The notes under the pieces are model-generated. The model saw nothing but the letters and a program-made list of their open reading frames with translations. It was not told where the DNA came from and made no database searches. From contig NC_133122.1 in NCBI RefSeq assembly GCF_033568475.1, positions 152,720,861 to 152,784,860 of the forward strand: DNA of 64,000 bases, read 5' to 3'. A program made the translations under genes and the position numbers. Of the stretch, positions 50,594 to 59,694 are shown piece by piece. How positions within the stretch are numbered: the stretch's first letter is position 1; the number at the start of each line of letters is the position of its first letter. This DNA is from Henckelia pumila. Its lineage: Eukaryota; Streptophyta; Magnoliopsida; Lamiales; Gesneriaceae.

Positions 50594-51616
50594 TGCAAAT
50601 GCAATTTGAGAATGAGAGAGAGGTAGGGTTTGCAGAGAAACAATAGGGTTAAAGAAGATTCAAGAAAAAGATAATGCCCGAAATAAAAGGAAACAAGAAT
50701 ATATAGCCTCTATCACAAATGGTAATATTTTTCCTAACAACCTCATAATTACTATGATTTCCTTATCTCATCAAGTTACTAACAGTAAATTTTCCTAACA
50801 TTCGAAAAATAAAAAATTGGAAATTAAGAGATAAAATCCCATAAATAAGGCAATAAACCGAGATATATATTTTGACCCAAATTTTCCAATATTAACTCCA
50901 CATCAGCATAACTCTACTAAAACAAAAATCAATCACAAAAATTCAATTTCAGTGTAATTCATCGAATTTTGTCTATTTTGATCCTTACCCAAAAACAGAT
51001 CCCTATTATCAAAATGCATATGCATGACCTATTTTATGCCTAAACAGAGTCTAACATAAAATAAAAATGCAATCACAAGCATATGATATGTTTACAAGTA
51101 TAGTGGTATCTCTCGTGTTGACAACATCATCAACAACACCAAAGTTTTTCAAAAGTATTTGAACCTTGCACACTTGATTACCCTTGATTTCAGAAAATTT
51201 CCAGAAGTGGTAGTCTGCACACTAAAAGAACAGTCTTCATTGGACTCAATTAGGTAGCTTTTTCCATTTTCTTCCGATTGTTGATAAAGTTTGTTTACAT
51301 CACATTGGTCATCAAACTTATTAAAAATTTGAACACTGAATTTGCGAAATCACCTTTCACATGGGACAAAAACATGAAATACACGTACATCCCTCAACTA
51401 CTTAATGGTTTATTCAGAGTTCGATTTTCAAGGGCCAGTGTGCTTAAAAAAATTTTTGCTGAAAAACTTGGCATCGACTGTATCACTGTAACAGAGATTT
51501 AAACACTACACATAACAAAGTGAATGCATAATGCCTAAAATCCTAAATATGCATGAACAGAAAAACAACAGTGTTGTCTAAGGTGTTGTAACATCGGAGA
51601 CAACACCAACAAAGAA
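50594..51616 (-). other. Spacer between copia pol and the envelope-like ORF
   Basis: AT-rich, no gene. Short runs of the 'acaacac ... gtgttg' type (about 51110-51145 and 51570-51610) echo those in the 3' LTR and envelope-like region. Confidence 0.5.
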
Positions 51617-51865
51617 TTATAATGCACACATGCTGAGAGATCTCCGAAGGGTTGAGAATCTCTTAAAATCTAATGCTTTAGTAAAAATTTCTGCCAATTG
51701 GTTATTGGTTCCAACAAAATCCATTCGAATCATAACTTTTTCTGCAAAATCTCGAATAAAGTGATGACGAATGTCAATGTGTTTTGTGCGTGAGTGTTGA
51801 ACTGGATTATTTGATATATCAATAGCACTCGAATTATCACAATAAACAATGGGGGGTTCACTCTT
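51617..51865 (-). pseudogene. pol: Ty1/copia pol C-terminus (RNase H end)
   Basis: 83 codons to a stop at 51617-51619. It reads [15 protein letters not shown], then [19 protein letters not shown] and [11 protein letters not shown], the hallmark end of Ty1/copia RNase H/pol. The rest of pol is missing to the right, where an LTR-like sequence starts at 51868. This fixes the strand and lineage of the element that carries the envelope-like ORF. Confidence 0.92.
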
Positions 51866-51867
51866 AA

Positions 51868-52769
51868 TGTGACGTCCCGTATTTTAAACATTGAATGAAA
51901 ATAGTTGCGAACTAAGGTGAGAAAATGTTTCAAAACTTAAAACCATATAGGGAGAGCATCACATCAATTCCAAAAAAATTTAAAATTCCAAATCTTTAAA
52001 AATAAAACTTGTGACTCAATGTTCACGAAGTCGAAGAAACACAGATGCAACCTTATAACAAATACCATTTAACATACAGCACGTCAAAACTTACTACTAA
52101 CATTTAAATAGGATGGGAAAAATGTGAGTTACTATAAACAAACTACGTACACCAAATACATTTAAAATAATCGAGGAACTCACATAAAAAATATCAAATT
52201 GAAATGAATATTTAAAAGACGAAACATTTGAAATCCACAAAACTTATCTTTAAAAGGTTGACAATGAAAATAATTAAATCATTACTTTTAAACATCATAC
52301 ATAAAATATTGTAACAACATGACATAAATAAACATAGGTAAATATTTTTGCTTTAAAAACATCAGAGTTTCTGAACTGTCGTGTCATGCAATGTCTTCGC
52401 CTCTTGGACTTTTCAGCCGTGCTACCAAAGATTTTAAGTCGAATCTTCTAATCCAACTGCACCATTCAATTATAGTGAGTCTAATGAATCAGCAAGATTA
52501 AAAACATGCATATTGATAACGTAATATCTTCAAAATACTTTAAACTTAAAATGACTTGAACATACATAACATGATACCTTGAACTTGAAGAATTTTAACG
52601 TAAACATCATGGAACTATAAACTTAAAAATCTTGAACATGAACTTCAAAACTCTTAAAAGATGCAAGGAACTTAAACATGGACATCAACTTACTTAACTT
52701 TAAATCTTGAAAGTAGCCTTCATGCATTTTCTCAAAATTTTACCATTTCATTCTTAATAAACATTTGCA
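51868..52769. repeat. Candidate solo LTR inserted at the pol end
   Basis: The segment starts TGTGACGTCCCG and could end at CA (52768-52769). CTTAA lies on both sides (51863-51867 and 52770-52774). It shows no coding. CTTAA-like words are common in this AT-rich stretch, so the right limit could be chance. Confidence 0.35.
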
Positions 52770-52966
52770 CTTAACATCTAATGAAAATCATGCAGCTTGG
52801 ACAAACATCAAACCATGAACATAACATAAAAAGTTATCATTTTGGGGTGATGAATTAAGTGAAATTGTGGTAACCGTCATAATGGGCACATTTGTAGTTC
52901 TTGTTGATCAACAAGCATTTTTTTTCTTTTCGGAGGCCCCTCCGGAGCTCATCCCGGAGTACCTAT

Positions 52967-53922
52967 GTTGAATCCTGACTTTTGGTGATAACAAAATAAT
53001 ACTTTGTTGTTTAGTCGGCCGCCAGTTATTTGTATAAGTAAGCTACGTCAACCGAACAAAGACATATCTACCGACGACAGTCAAAGCATGCAAAGCAGCT
53101 ACGTCAACCGAACAAAGACATATCTACTGACGTCAGCTAAAGCTTATCAACCAAAGAAAGATGCAAAACAGTTGTATGTCAAACATATCTACCGACTGAG
53201 ATATCTACCGAACTTCAAATACAAAAAGCTATACGCTACAGTTCGAAGTTACAGTTTTCCAGATCTCGGAAAGTGACAAGACAACTGAAAAGCAAAAGGA
53301 CGAAGCATTTAAGGATTTGTCTGATAAAGTGAGAAAGCCTTAAATAGCATTTAATGTGAGCGACACATTGAATAGACAATTAAAGGCGCTCCCAGTACGA
53401 AATATTCAGAAAGCTTTATCAGCAGGGAAATCCTACCGTTGGACAAAGAAGAAAGACGTTGAAGACAAAGACTATATATATCAAAGCCTCTCTGGACAGA
53501 AAGAAGATACAAAACAAACACAACAACGCTTATTGAGAATCTGTCTATCTGAGCTCTCGAACCCATCTTGAATACTCAACCGCTCAAAGAGAAAATCCTT
53601 AGTTTTAACAGCCTTATCCGATCTTCGAAGAGATCCTTTTCAAGGGTTGCTCAAATCCAAATATCGTTTGAAAGACGCTACCTTATACAAGGATTTGAGA
53701 AGTCTTAAGTCCTCGAGAGACTAAGATAATCATCATCACCATCTGAAGAAAAGTTTGATAAGAGCTTTAAATCTTATCACTGTGAATCTAGGAGTTTCAT
53801 ATTAGGCGTTGGATAAGTCTTAACTTGGATCGGGTGTATTGCAAGACATTGTAATTTATTCTAAGGAATGAAGACTTACGCAAGAGAAGGATAGTTGGGA
53901 CAAGACATGAGCTTAAATTACG
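52967..53922 (+). repeat. Copia-like LTR remnant
   Basis: TGTTGAATCCTG followed by 'ttttggtgataacaaaa' resembles the start of Sirevirus/copia LTRs. 'gtattgcaagacattgtaa' near 53838 is typical of their downstream part. The right end is not resolved and no target duplication was found. It contains a short tandem repeat at 53041-53143. Confidence 0.4.
53041..53143. repeat. Two-copy tandem repeat, 56 bp period
   Basis: 'agctacgtcaaccgaac' and the following bases through 'gacatatcta' start at 53041 and again at 53097 with few changes. Confidence 0.8.
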
Positions 53923-53924
53923 GC

Positions 53925-55049
53925 GCGGGTCGGGATCGCTTTCTCTAGTTTGGCAGAGTAAAAACGTATGCAGTAAAATTAAAAATGAAATTTTTTACCG
54001 TCCTATTTATAGGAGGACTAAATCAATCTCGACCTTTGGATGATAATACCGATCAGCGGTCCGGGGCGGGCCACGTCACTCGGGGAATATCTCAAAAATC
54101 GTACCGTCAGGAGATCTGGGCCGTTCACAGAAAACACATAATGCGGATCGAAATCCGGACCATTCATAAAAAGCACATTATGACAGATTACAGAACAAAC
54201 ACAATATCTTGGGCTCGGGTTCCAAACAGACAATTTGGTCTAAATTTCATACTTCTTTTTAGACCAGTAGGGGGAAGTACTATTGATGCCCCTGAAAATT
54301 ATATGGGTTTAATTAGACCCGAGCCCAATAATCCATATTCCTGGAAATATGTTTTAAGGCCCATCTAGTCTTCTTTTATGAGAAATCCAGTCTGGGATAG
54401 CCTTGTTAGGGAATAAGGTCATGGTAATAAATTCATGGGCTTGAGCTCCAGCTGGTATGGTTGAAGTCCGACCCCGGCCCAAGTCGGGCCCAATATCCAG
54501 AACCTTCCAATTATTCTCGGATATATTAAGATCTGCAACAGATAAGGACAATATTTCAAAAATCCAGAATGTGATAGGGTTTATAAGTCGGTTCAAGACT
54601 TTTGGTCATCAGGGTAACTTAGTTCTACTTGATCAAGGCTCTTACCTTGAGTAGAATTCCACCCTAATACAAACTCTACCTCCACAAAGTAATTACCCCT
54701 CCAGCCCTATAAATACAGGTACTTCTCATAGTTTTACACATTCATCTCTTCTATTCACTTCTTATCCACACACTCACGCACATATATACTCTTGTTCTTA
54801 CTTTTTGTCAAGCTCTTTATTTTTCGAGCACTGACTTAGGCATTGGAGGGGTCACGTCGAAACACCTTCAGCGCCCCATAACCTAGCTTCTGTTTGTGCA
54901 GAACTCCGTCGTGCCCGACCCGACCCAGTTTATTGCAGATTTGGAGATCCACTTTACCAGACCGAACCCAGGGAAAAATTTTCCAAGCATCGCACAGATG
55001 AAATACTAGTTGATGTCCCCATAAATTATTGGGTCTGGAAATCGACATC
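53925..55049 (+). repeat. Ty3/gypsy LTR-like remnant (possibly Tat lineage)
   Basis: Contains a TATAAATA box at 54708-54715. About 110 bp downstream is 'gcactgacttaggcattgga' followed by 'ggggtcacg', a layout common in U3-R-U5 of Tat/Ogre-type gypsy LTRs. Short open frames inside are not genes. The boundaries are approximate, and no internal domain or partner LTR is in the window. Confidence 0.45.
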
Positions 55050-55600
55050 ATCACTAGTATAATTAATTCTATAGTTGCATGATTACATCACTTTTTTTCT
55101 CTTTGGAGATGGGAAGGGTATCCACGAATACCCCCGATATCTACATACAACTTGATTAACTATGAGCTATAATATATGTCTAAGAACTCATATTTATAAT
55201 AAAAAATAATATTTTGAATAAATTTTTTTTTTGTAAGTTCGATATGTGAGAAAATATTGATCTCAAATGCGACACAATGGACCCTCATTTTCGAATTTTG
55301 TGTATCATAGTTTAGACTAGCCATTTTGTTGCATGCATTGCATGCTAATAATCTGTTTTTATAATAAATTTATATTTCAATTAAAATTCTCAAATAAAAT
55401 TATTATATTATATATTAAATACAAAAATTGGTGAGAATAAAAAAAATATTTAGATGAAACAAAGAAGAAAAAAATCATAATTGAGAGAAAAAAATGAGAT
55501 AGTGGAAAAAAGTGGTTGTGTGTTTTTTTTAATTTATATATTATTTTAATGGGCACACCAAGAGACTACACTAAAGGGCTCTTACATAATATATACTAGC
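55050..55600. other. AT-rich intergenic DNA
   Basis: No gene. The last 45 bp ('caagagactacactaaa' and onward) match a piece of the tandem repeat at 59108-59345, and the Cassandra array is inserted in it. Confidence 0.6.
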
Positions 55601-55979
55601 TGTGACGCTCGGGGATGAGGAGGCAGGGAGTGATCGCTGGTGCCAAGAGGTTGCACGGACAATGAGCGGCTCCTAGTAGGCTTCTAGGCGGAGGGATACA
55701 TGAATGAACCGATCCCGTGCCGGAATGAGAGGGAATTCTGAGACTGTGTAGGTATGGGACTACATAGTTGAGGAGGGCATAAAAGATTTCATATGTACTG
55801 CTCATATCAAGAAGGTGCATCTTCTTTTCGGAAGCTCATCACATAAGAACTCCAAAGTTAAGCGTGCTTGACTTGGGGCAATTATAGGATGGGTGACCCC
55901 TGGGAAGTTTCTCAGGGTGTGTGTGAGTGAGGACATAAGCACGCTGAAATGACCCGTCTTAACACAGTGGGTCGTTACA
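55601..55979 (+). repeat. Cassandra LTR 1
   Basis: 379 bp. It is the most divergent of the three (begins TGTGACGCTCGGGGATGAGG where the others have TGTGACGCCCGGGGCTGAGG). Confidence 0.93.
55811..55930 (+). promoter_or_regulatory. 5S-rRNA-like pol III module of LTR 1
   Basis: Matches plant 5S rRNA through 'aagttaagcgtgcttg' (A box, 55855-55870) and 'aggatgggtgacc' (C box, about 55887-55899), followed by 'tgggaagtt'. In Cassandra this internal promoter can drive pol III transcription. One C is missing in the C-box run compared with LTR 2. Confidence 0.9.
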
Positions 55980-55981
55980 AA

Positions 55982-55993
55982 TGGTATCAGAGA
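55982..55993 (+). other. Cassandra primer-binding site 1 (last base changed)
   Basis: Reads TGGTATCAGAGA; the usual last base is C. Compare the intact TGGTATCAGAGC at 56432-56443. Confidence 0.85.
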
Positions 55994-56049
55994 TTACCTC
56001 TCTTAGTACGGTATGGTTCGGGGACGAACCAAGCGGAAGCTGGTGGGCA

Positions 56050-56429
56050 TGTGACGCCCGGGGCTGAGGAGGCAGTGAGTGATCGCCGGTGCCAAGAGGT
56101 TGCACGAACAATGAGCGGCTCCTGGTAGGCTTCTAGGCGGAGGGAGACATGAATGAACCGATCCCGTGCCGGAATGAGAGGGGATTCTGAGACTGTGTAG
56201 GTATGGGACTACATAGTTGAGGAGGGCATAAAAAATTTCATATGTACTGCTCATATCAAGAAGATGCATCTTCTTTTCGGAAGCTCATCACATAAGAACT
56301 GCAAAGTTAAGCGTGCTTGACTTGGGGCAATTATAGGATGGGTGACCCCCTGGGAAGTTTCTCAGGGTGCGTGTGAGTGAGTACATAAGCACGCTAAAAA
56401 GACCCGTCTTGATACAGTGGGTCATTACA
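56050..56429 (+). repeat. Cassandra LTR 2 (shared, middle)
   Basis: 380 bp. It lies between the two internal regions and would serve as 3' LTR of the left unit and 5' LTR of the right unit. Confidence 0.93.
56261..56380 (+). promoter_or_regulatory. 5S-rRNA-like pol III module of LTR 2
   Basis: Contains 'aagttaagcgtgcttg' and 'ggatgggtgacccc', with 'ctgggaagt' after it; the least altered of the three modules in the C-box region. Confidence 0.9.
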
Positions 56430-56431
56430 AA

Positions 56432-56443
56432 TGGTATCAGAGC
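56432..56443 (+). other. Cassandra primer-binding site 2 (intact)
   Basis: Exact TGGTATCAGAGC, complementary to initiator tRNA-Met. Confidence 0.9.
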
Positions 56444-56499
56444 CGACCTCTCTTAGTACGATATGGTTCGGGGACGAACCAAGCGGAAGCTGGTGGGCA

Positions 56500-56877
56500 T
56501 GTGACGCCCGGGGCTGAGGAGGCAGGGAGTGATCGCCGGTGCCAAGAGGTTGCACGGACAATGAGCGGCTCCTGGTAGGCTTTTAGGCGGAGGGAGACAT
56601 GAATGAACCGATCCCGTGCCGGAATGAGAGGGGATTCTGAGACTGTAGGTATGGAACTACATAGTTGAGAAAGGCATAAAAGATTTCATATGTACTGCTC
56701 ATATCAAGAAGGTGCATCTTTTTTTCGGAAGCTCATCACATAAGAACTTCAAAGTTAAGCGTGCTTGACTTGGGGCAATTATAGGATGGGTGACCCCCTA
56801 GGAAGTTTCTCAGGGTGCGTGTGAGTGAGGACATAAGCACGCTGAAAAGATCCGTCTTGATACAGTGGGTCGTTACA
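56500..56877 (+). repeat. Cassandra LTR 3
   Basis: 378 bp. It is closest in sequence to LTR 2 at the start, and lacks 'tgt' in the 'gactgtgtaggtatgg' stretch present in the other two. Confidence 0.93.
56709..56827 (+). promoter_or_regulatory. 5S-rRNA-like pol III module of LTR 3
   Basis: Same module, with 'ccccctaggaag' where LTR 2 has 'ccccctgggaag', just 3' of the C box. Confidence 0.88.
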
Positions 56878-56882
56878 CTAGC

Positions 56883-59107
56883 AAACTTGGCACACGCGTT
56901 GCATGTGTAATAAAAATAAATTTAATGCTTCGAGTAAACTAACAAATAATTATAGATATATTACATATATACAGACTATGTACTTTTTAGAAAGACATAC
57001 AACTAATGAAGTTGAAATTATAATCTTAATATATAAATATTCAAAAAATAATTTATTTTTTGAGTTAAGCTTCAAGGATATTTCTGAATTTCAATCTTCG
57101 AACATAAACTTCTTCACGACCACATGGGTTTCTATTGTTTGGACCTATGGTATTGTAGTATCCAAATCGTCGTTGCTGCATAAATTCAATGTTATGATAT
57201 TAAAATTTATAGTAAATAATATATGAAAATATCGATATAATCGTGGTCTAATATTAACATTGCAAAAGAAAAGATACATAGAAAGTAATTTCCATTGTTT
57301 AAGGATGATTTGATTAGTTAATGTCTTTTTGGCATGTTGTTTGGGTTTTTAAAAAAATTCTCACTAATTCAAAAAAAAAACTTGAAAACAAATAATTTGA
57401 AGTTACTAAGAAAAAACAATATTAAATTATGTAGACATCGCTCATTCTAAAACATGGAATGAAGATTCTGCAAAAGGGAATCACTCAAAAAAAAAACATT
57501 AAAATTTGTAGATGAAGTCAATTCGTGGGAAAAATAAAAAGTAATACGAATTTAATTTTAAGACTAAATAAAATTTATAATATTTATCGATTCCAAACAC
57601 ACAAACAGAAAATTTTTAAGCTAGCTTTAACATTGTCAATACTCAAATTTATGTGGTCTAACTACTCCGTCAAATGCCAATAGAACTACAACAATAGTTT
57701 ATGTGACGCCGTCTGTGACCACTGACCATGCCTACTAATAACCATGATTACAACTATTGCACCAGATCCAAAAATTTCAGATAATTTGATATGTGCTTGT
57801 GTTTCTAGAACTTGGCACATATTACTTTACGGTTTTTACCACATAAATATATAAAAATGTTTGAGATGTGATATATTACCTCTAAAACAGAAAACATCTA
57901 CAATAGTTTTCTCATACAGCAACAAAAATCAGGCCAACCAAAAATAGTAAGAGATATCCAACAAACTCAAATAAAACACATGCACACTCAAATTTTTATT
58001 TTCTGAAACTCAAGTTTTTAACATGCGAAGATACTAATTGAAGAATCTTTCCCACTTAAATTAGGCATAGAAATCATACCGGACATTTTCTTCCAAACTG
58101 AGGTGGAGTCGTCGAGCCCTATCTACGGCTTTATCAACTTCGTACAGACTTGCTCTGAAGCTTCAGGCTCTCTTCTCCCCATGCTCTTTCTACTCCTTGT
58201 TTTTGTCGATCTCAATTTAAAACTCCTAAATAATTTTCCGAATACAACCTGTAAAAGAGTCCACCAATTAAGAATCTTAGATTGTCAATTTGCAAACCTT
58301 TGAAATCGATGACCTCAATGGACAGGAGCTAGCTGCTTTTGTTTAAAGAATTCATCGGTGCACTTCATAGTCAAATTGAGAAGACATCATCATATCAAAT
58401 TAATAAAATTTGATTCTAAATTATGAAGCCAAAAAAAGTACCGAAAAGTAAAATGCAAAACTCAAAAGGGAGATTTTCAGCTTTTTATTGATAATAAACA
58501 TTAGATTTCTTTAACACATTTTATCAAACATGTTACTTGCCTTTAATGCATTCAAACAACTGTAATCATAATTGTTAAATAGTAAAAGTTTGAAAACAAA
58601 ATATTCTTCAATCCATCAACATTGTTCTTTGATTTCACCAATTAATCTTGAACACTGCAACGAATTCTAAAAAAAAATATAAAAACACAACAGTACTATG
58701 TTTAAGAAAATCGAAGAAGGCCAAACCTGATAATTGAACCGTAAAAACTCTTGGCGGAAATACTTTTCGATGATGATTTGGGAGAGAGGCAGAGAGTAAA
58801 TGATCGATCAATGTTTGTCCAGATTTTGAGAGTGAAAAAAGAGAGTTTGAAACCGTAAAAAAACGTGTCAAAAAGGGTATAAAGTGGGACGGTTTTTTAA
58901 CCACGTTGGAAGAATAGGATGCAATTTTTGATTTTTTTCTCACGGTTTAAATTTATTTCTTAGTAAAATAATAGAAAATTATTGAAAAATTAAAAAAGGT
59001 CATACTAACGTATCAATAAGTTAGTATTAGACCCACATCTTTTTTAATAGAATAATAAGATAGTAAAATTTAATGAAATAGTAAGATAATAATATATATA
59101 TATATAT
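56883..59107. other. AT-rich intergenic DNA without a recognisable gene
   Basis: I find no convincing gene. An open frame at 56903-57226 is AT-driven and low in complexity. On the minus strand around 58082-58155 a short segment reads YEVDKAVDRARRLHLSLEEN followed by a GT, and 58635-58943 is open on the same strand. Neither links to a family I know. Confidence 0.5.
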
Positions 59108-59345
59108 GAATAGATACGGTAAATGGCTGGTCATATATATTTATATTTATAATACCAAGAGACTACACTAAATGACTTTTACATAATATATAGAAATAGA
59201 TAATATATAGGAATAGATACAGTAAATGGCTGGTCATATATATTTACATATTTATAATACCAAAAGACTACGCTAAAGCACTTTTACATAACATATAGAA
59301 ATAGATACGATAAATGGCTGGTCATATATATTTATATTTATAATA
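59108..59345. repeat. Three-unit tandem repeat upstream of the LSD1 gene
   Basis: Units start at about 59108, 59211 and 59298. Each contains 'gatac.gtaaatggctggtcat' followed by AT-rich sequence, and the first two continue with 'ccaa.agactac.ctaaa'. Spacing is 103 and 87 bp; the first unit has an extra 16 bp. It ends about 350 bp before the LSD1 start codon. Confidence 0.8.
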
Positions 59346-59694
59346 TTTATGCAGTAAATAATTGGAAGGGGGCATGGCATCCACCATACTGGATAAAGTT
59401 GCCAAGAAACTGCCAATACACGGCATTCGCTTCCCTCCCCCGATGTGACAACTGATAGAAAATTCCGATTCCAATTCCGATTCCTACTCCAACTACCCTA
59501 TCCTCAATCCTCCCCATGAAAACTCAGTTGTTTTCTTGATCAGATCTGTCTTTTTTATGGGTATCGTTTGAACATATTTATTTATTTATTTCTTTTTTTT
59601 TTTTGGACTTTTGGGTTTTGAAGCTCTGATTTTGCCTGTCGGTGGTGAATCTGGCCGTGTTACTTGCTTGAGATATTTTAGTGCGAGCGGAGGA
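59346..59694 (+). promoter_or_regulatory. Proximal promoter and 5' UTR of the LSD1 gene
   Basis: Pyrimidine-rich stretches near 59420-59440 and 59490-59520 are typical of plant transcription-start regions. The transcription start is not identifiable. A short T run lies at 59592-59602. Confidence 0.4.

Larger units (their letters stand above)
38700..51865 (-). mobile_element. 5'-truncated Ty1/copia (Sirevirus-like) element, interrupted
   Basis: On the minus strand, from right to left: the end of pol (51617-51865), a short ORF (50375-50593), an envelope-like ORF split by another element, a region with several polypurine tracts, and a 3' LTR ending at 39533. An envelope-like ORF after pol, together with multiple GGGGGAG tracts, is diagnostic of the Sirevirus (SIRE/Maximus) lineage. 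The 5' LTR, gag and most of pol are missing. The left limit is approximate. Confidence 0.75.
55601..56877 (+). mobile_element. Tandem Cassandra TRIM: three LTRs, two internal regions
   Basis: The order is LTR (55601-55979), internal (55980-56049), LTR (56050-56429), internal (56430-56499), LTR (56500-56877). Each LTR starts TGTGACGC and ends TTACA. Each internal region is only 70 bp, with a tRNA-Met primer site and a short purine tract (gcggaagctggtgggca). Each LTR contains a 5S-rRNA-like segment, which defines Cassandra elements. The whole array is flanked by one perfect target duplication, CTAGC (55596-55600 and 56878-56882). Cassandra has no coding capacity and depends on other elements. 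A normal copy would have two LTRs; the extra LTR-internal unit suggests unequal recombination or integration of a tandem product. Confidence 0.95.

Noticed and set aside
55596..56269. Minus-strand open frames of 74 and 88 codons (MHLLDMSSTYEIFYAL...)
   Set aside because: They lie inside repeated Cassandra LTRs, which are non-coding.
55811..56827. A genuine 5S rRNA gene cluster
   Set aside because: The 5S-like segments lack the normal 5' part, sit inside TG...CA LTRs with primer sites, and are bounded by a target duplication; this is Cassandra.
56903..57226. 107-codon plus-strand open frame
   Set aside because: AT-driven composition, no motif and no plausible promoter or splicing context.
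58082..58943. Minus-strand gene suggested by a short exon-like segment (YEVDKAVDRARRLHLSLEEN) and a 102-codon open frame
   Set aside because: The segments could not be joined in frame and match no family I know; kept only as a remark.
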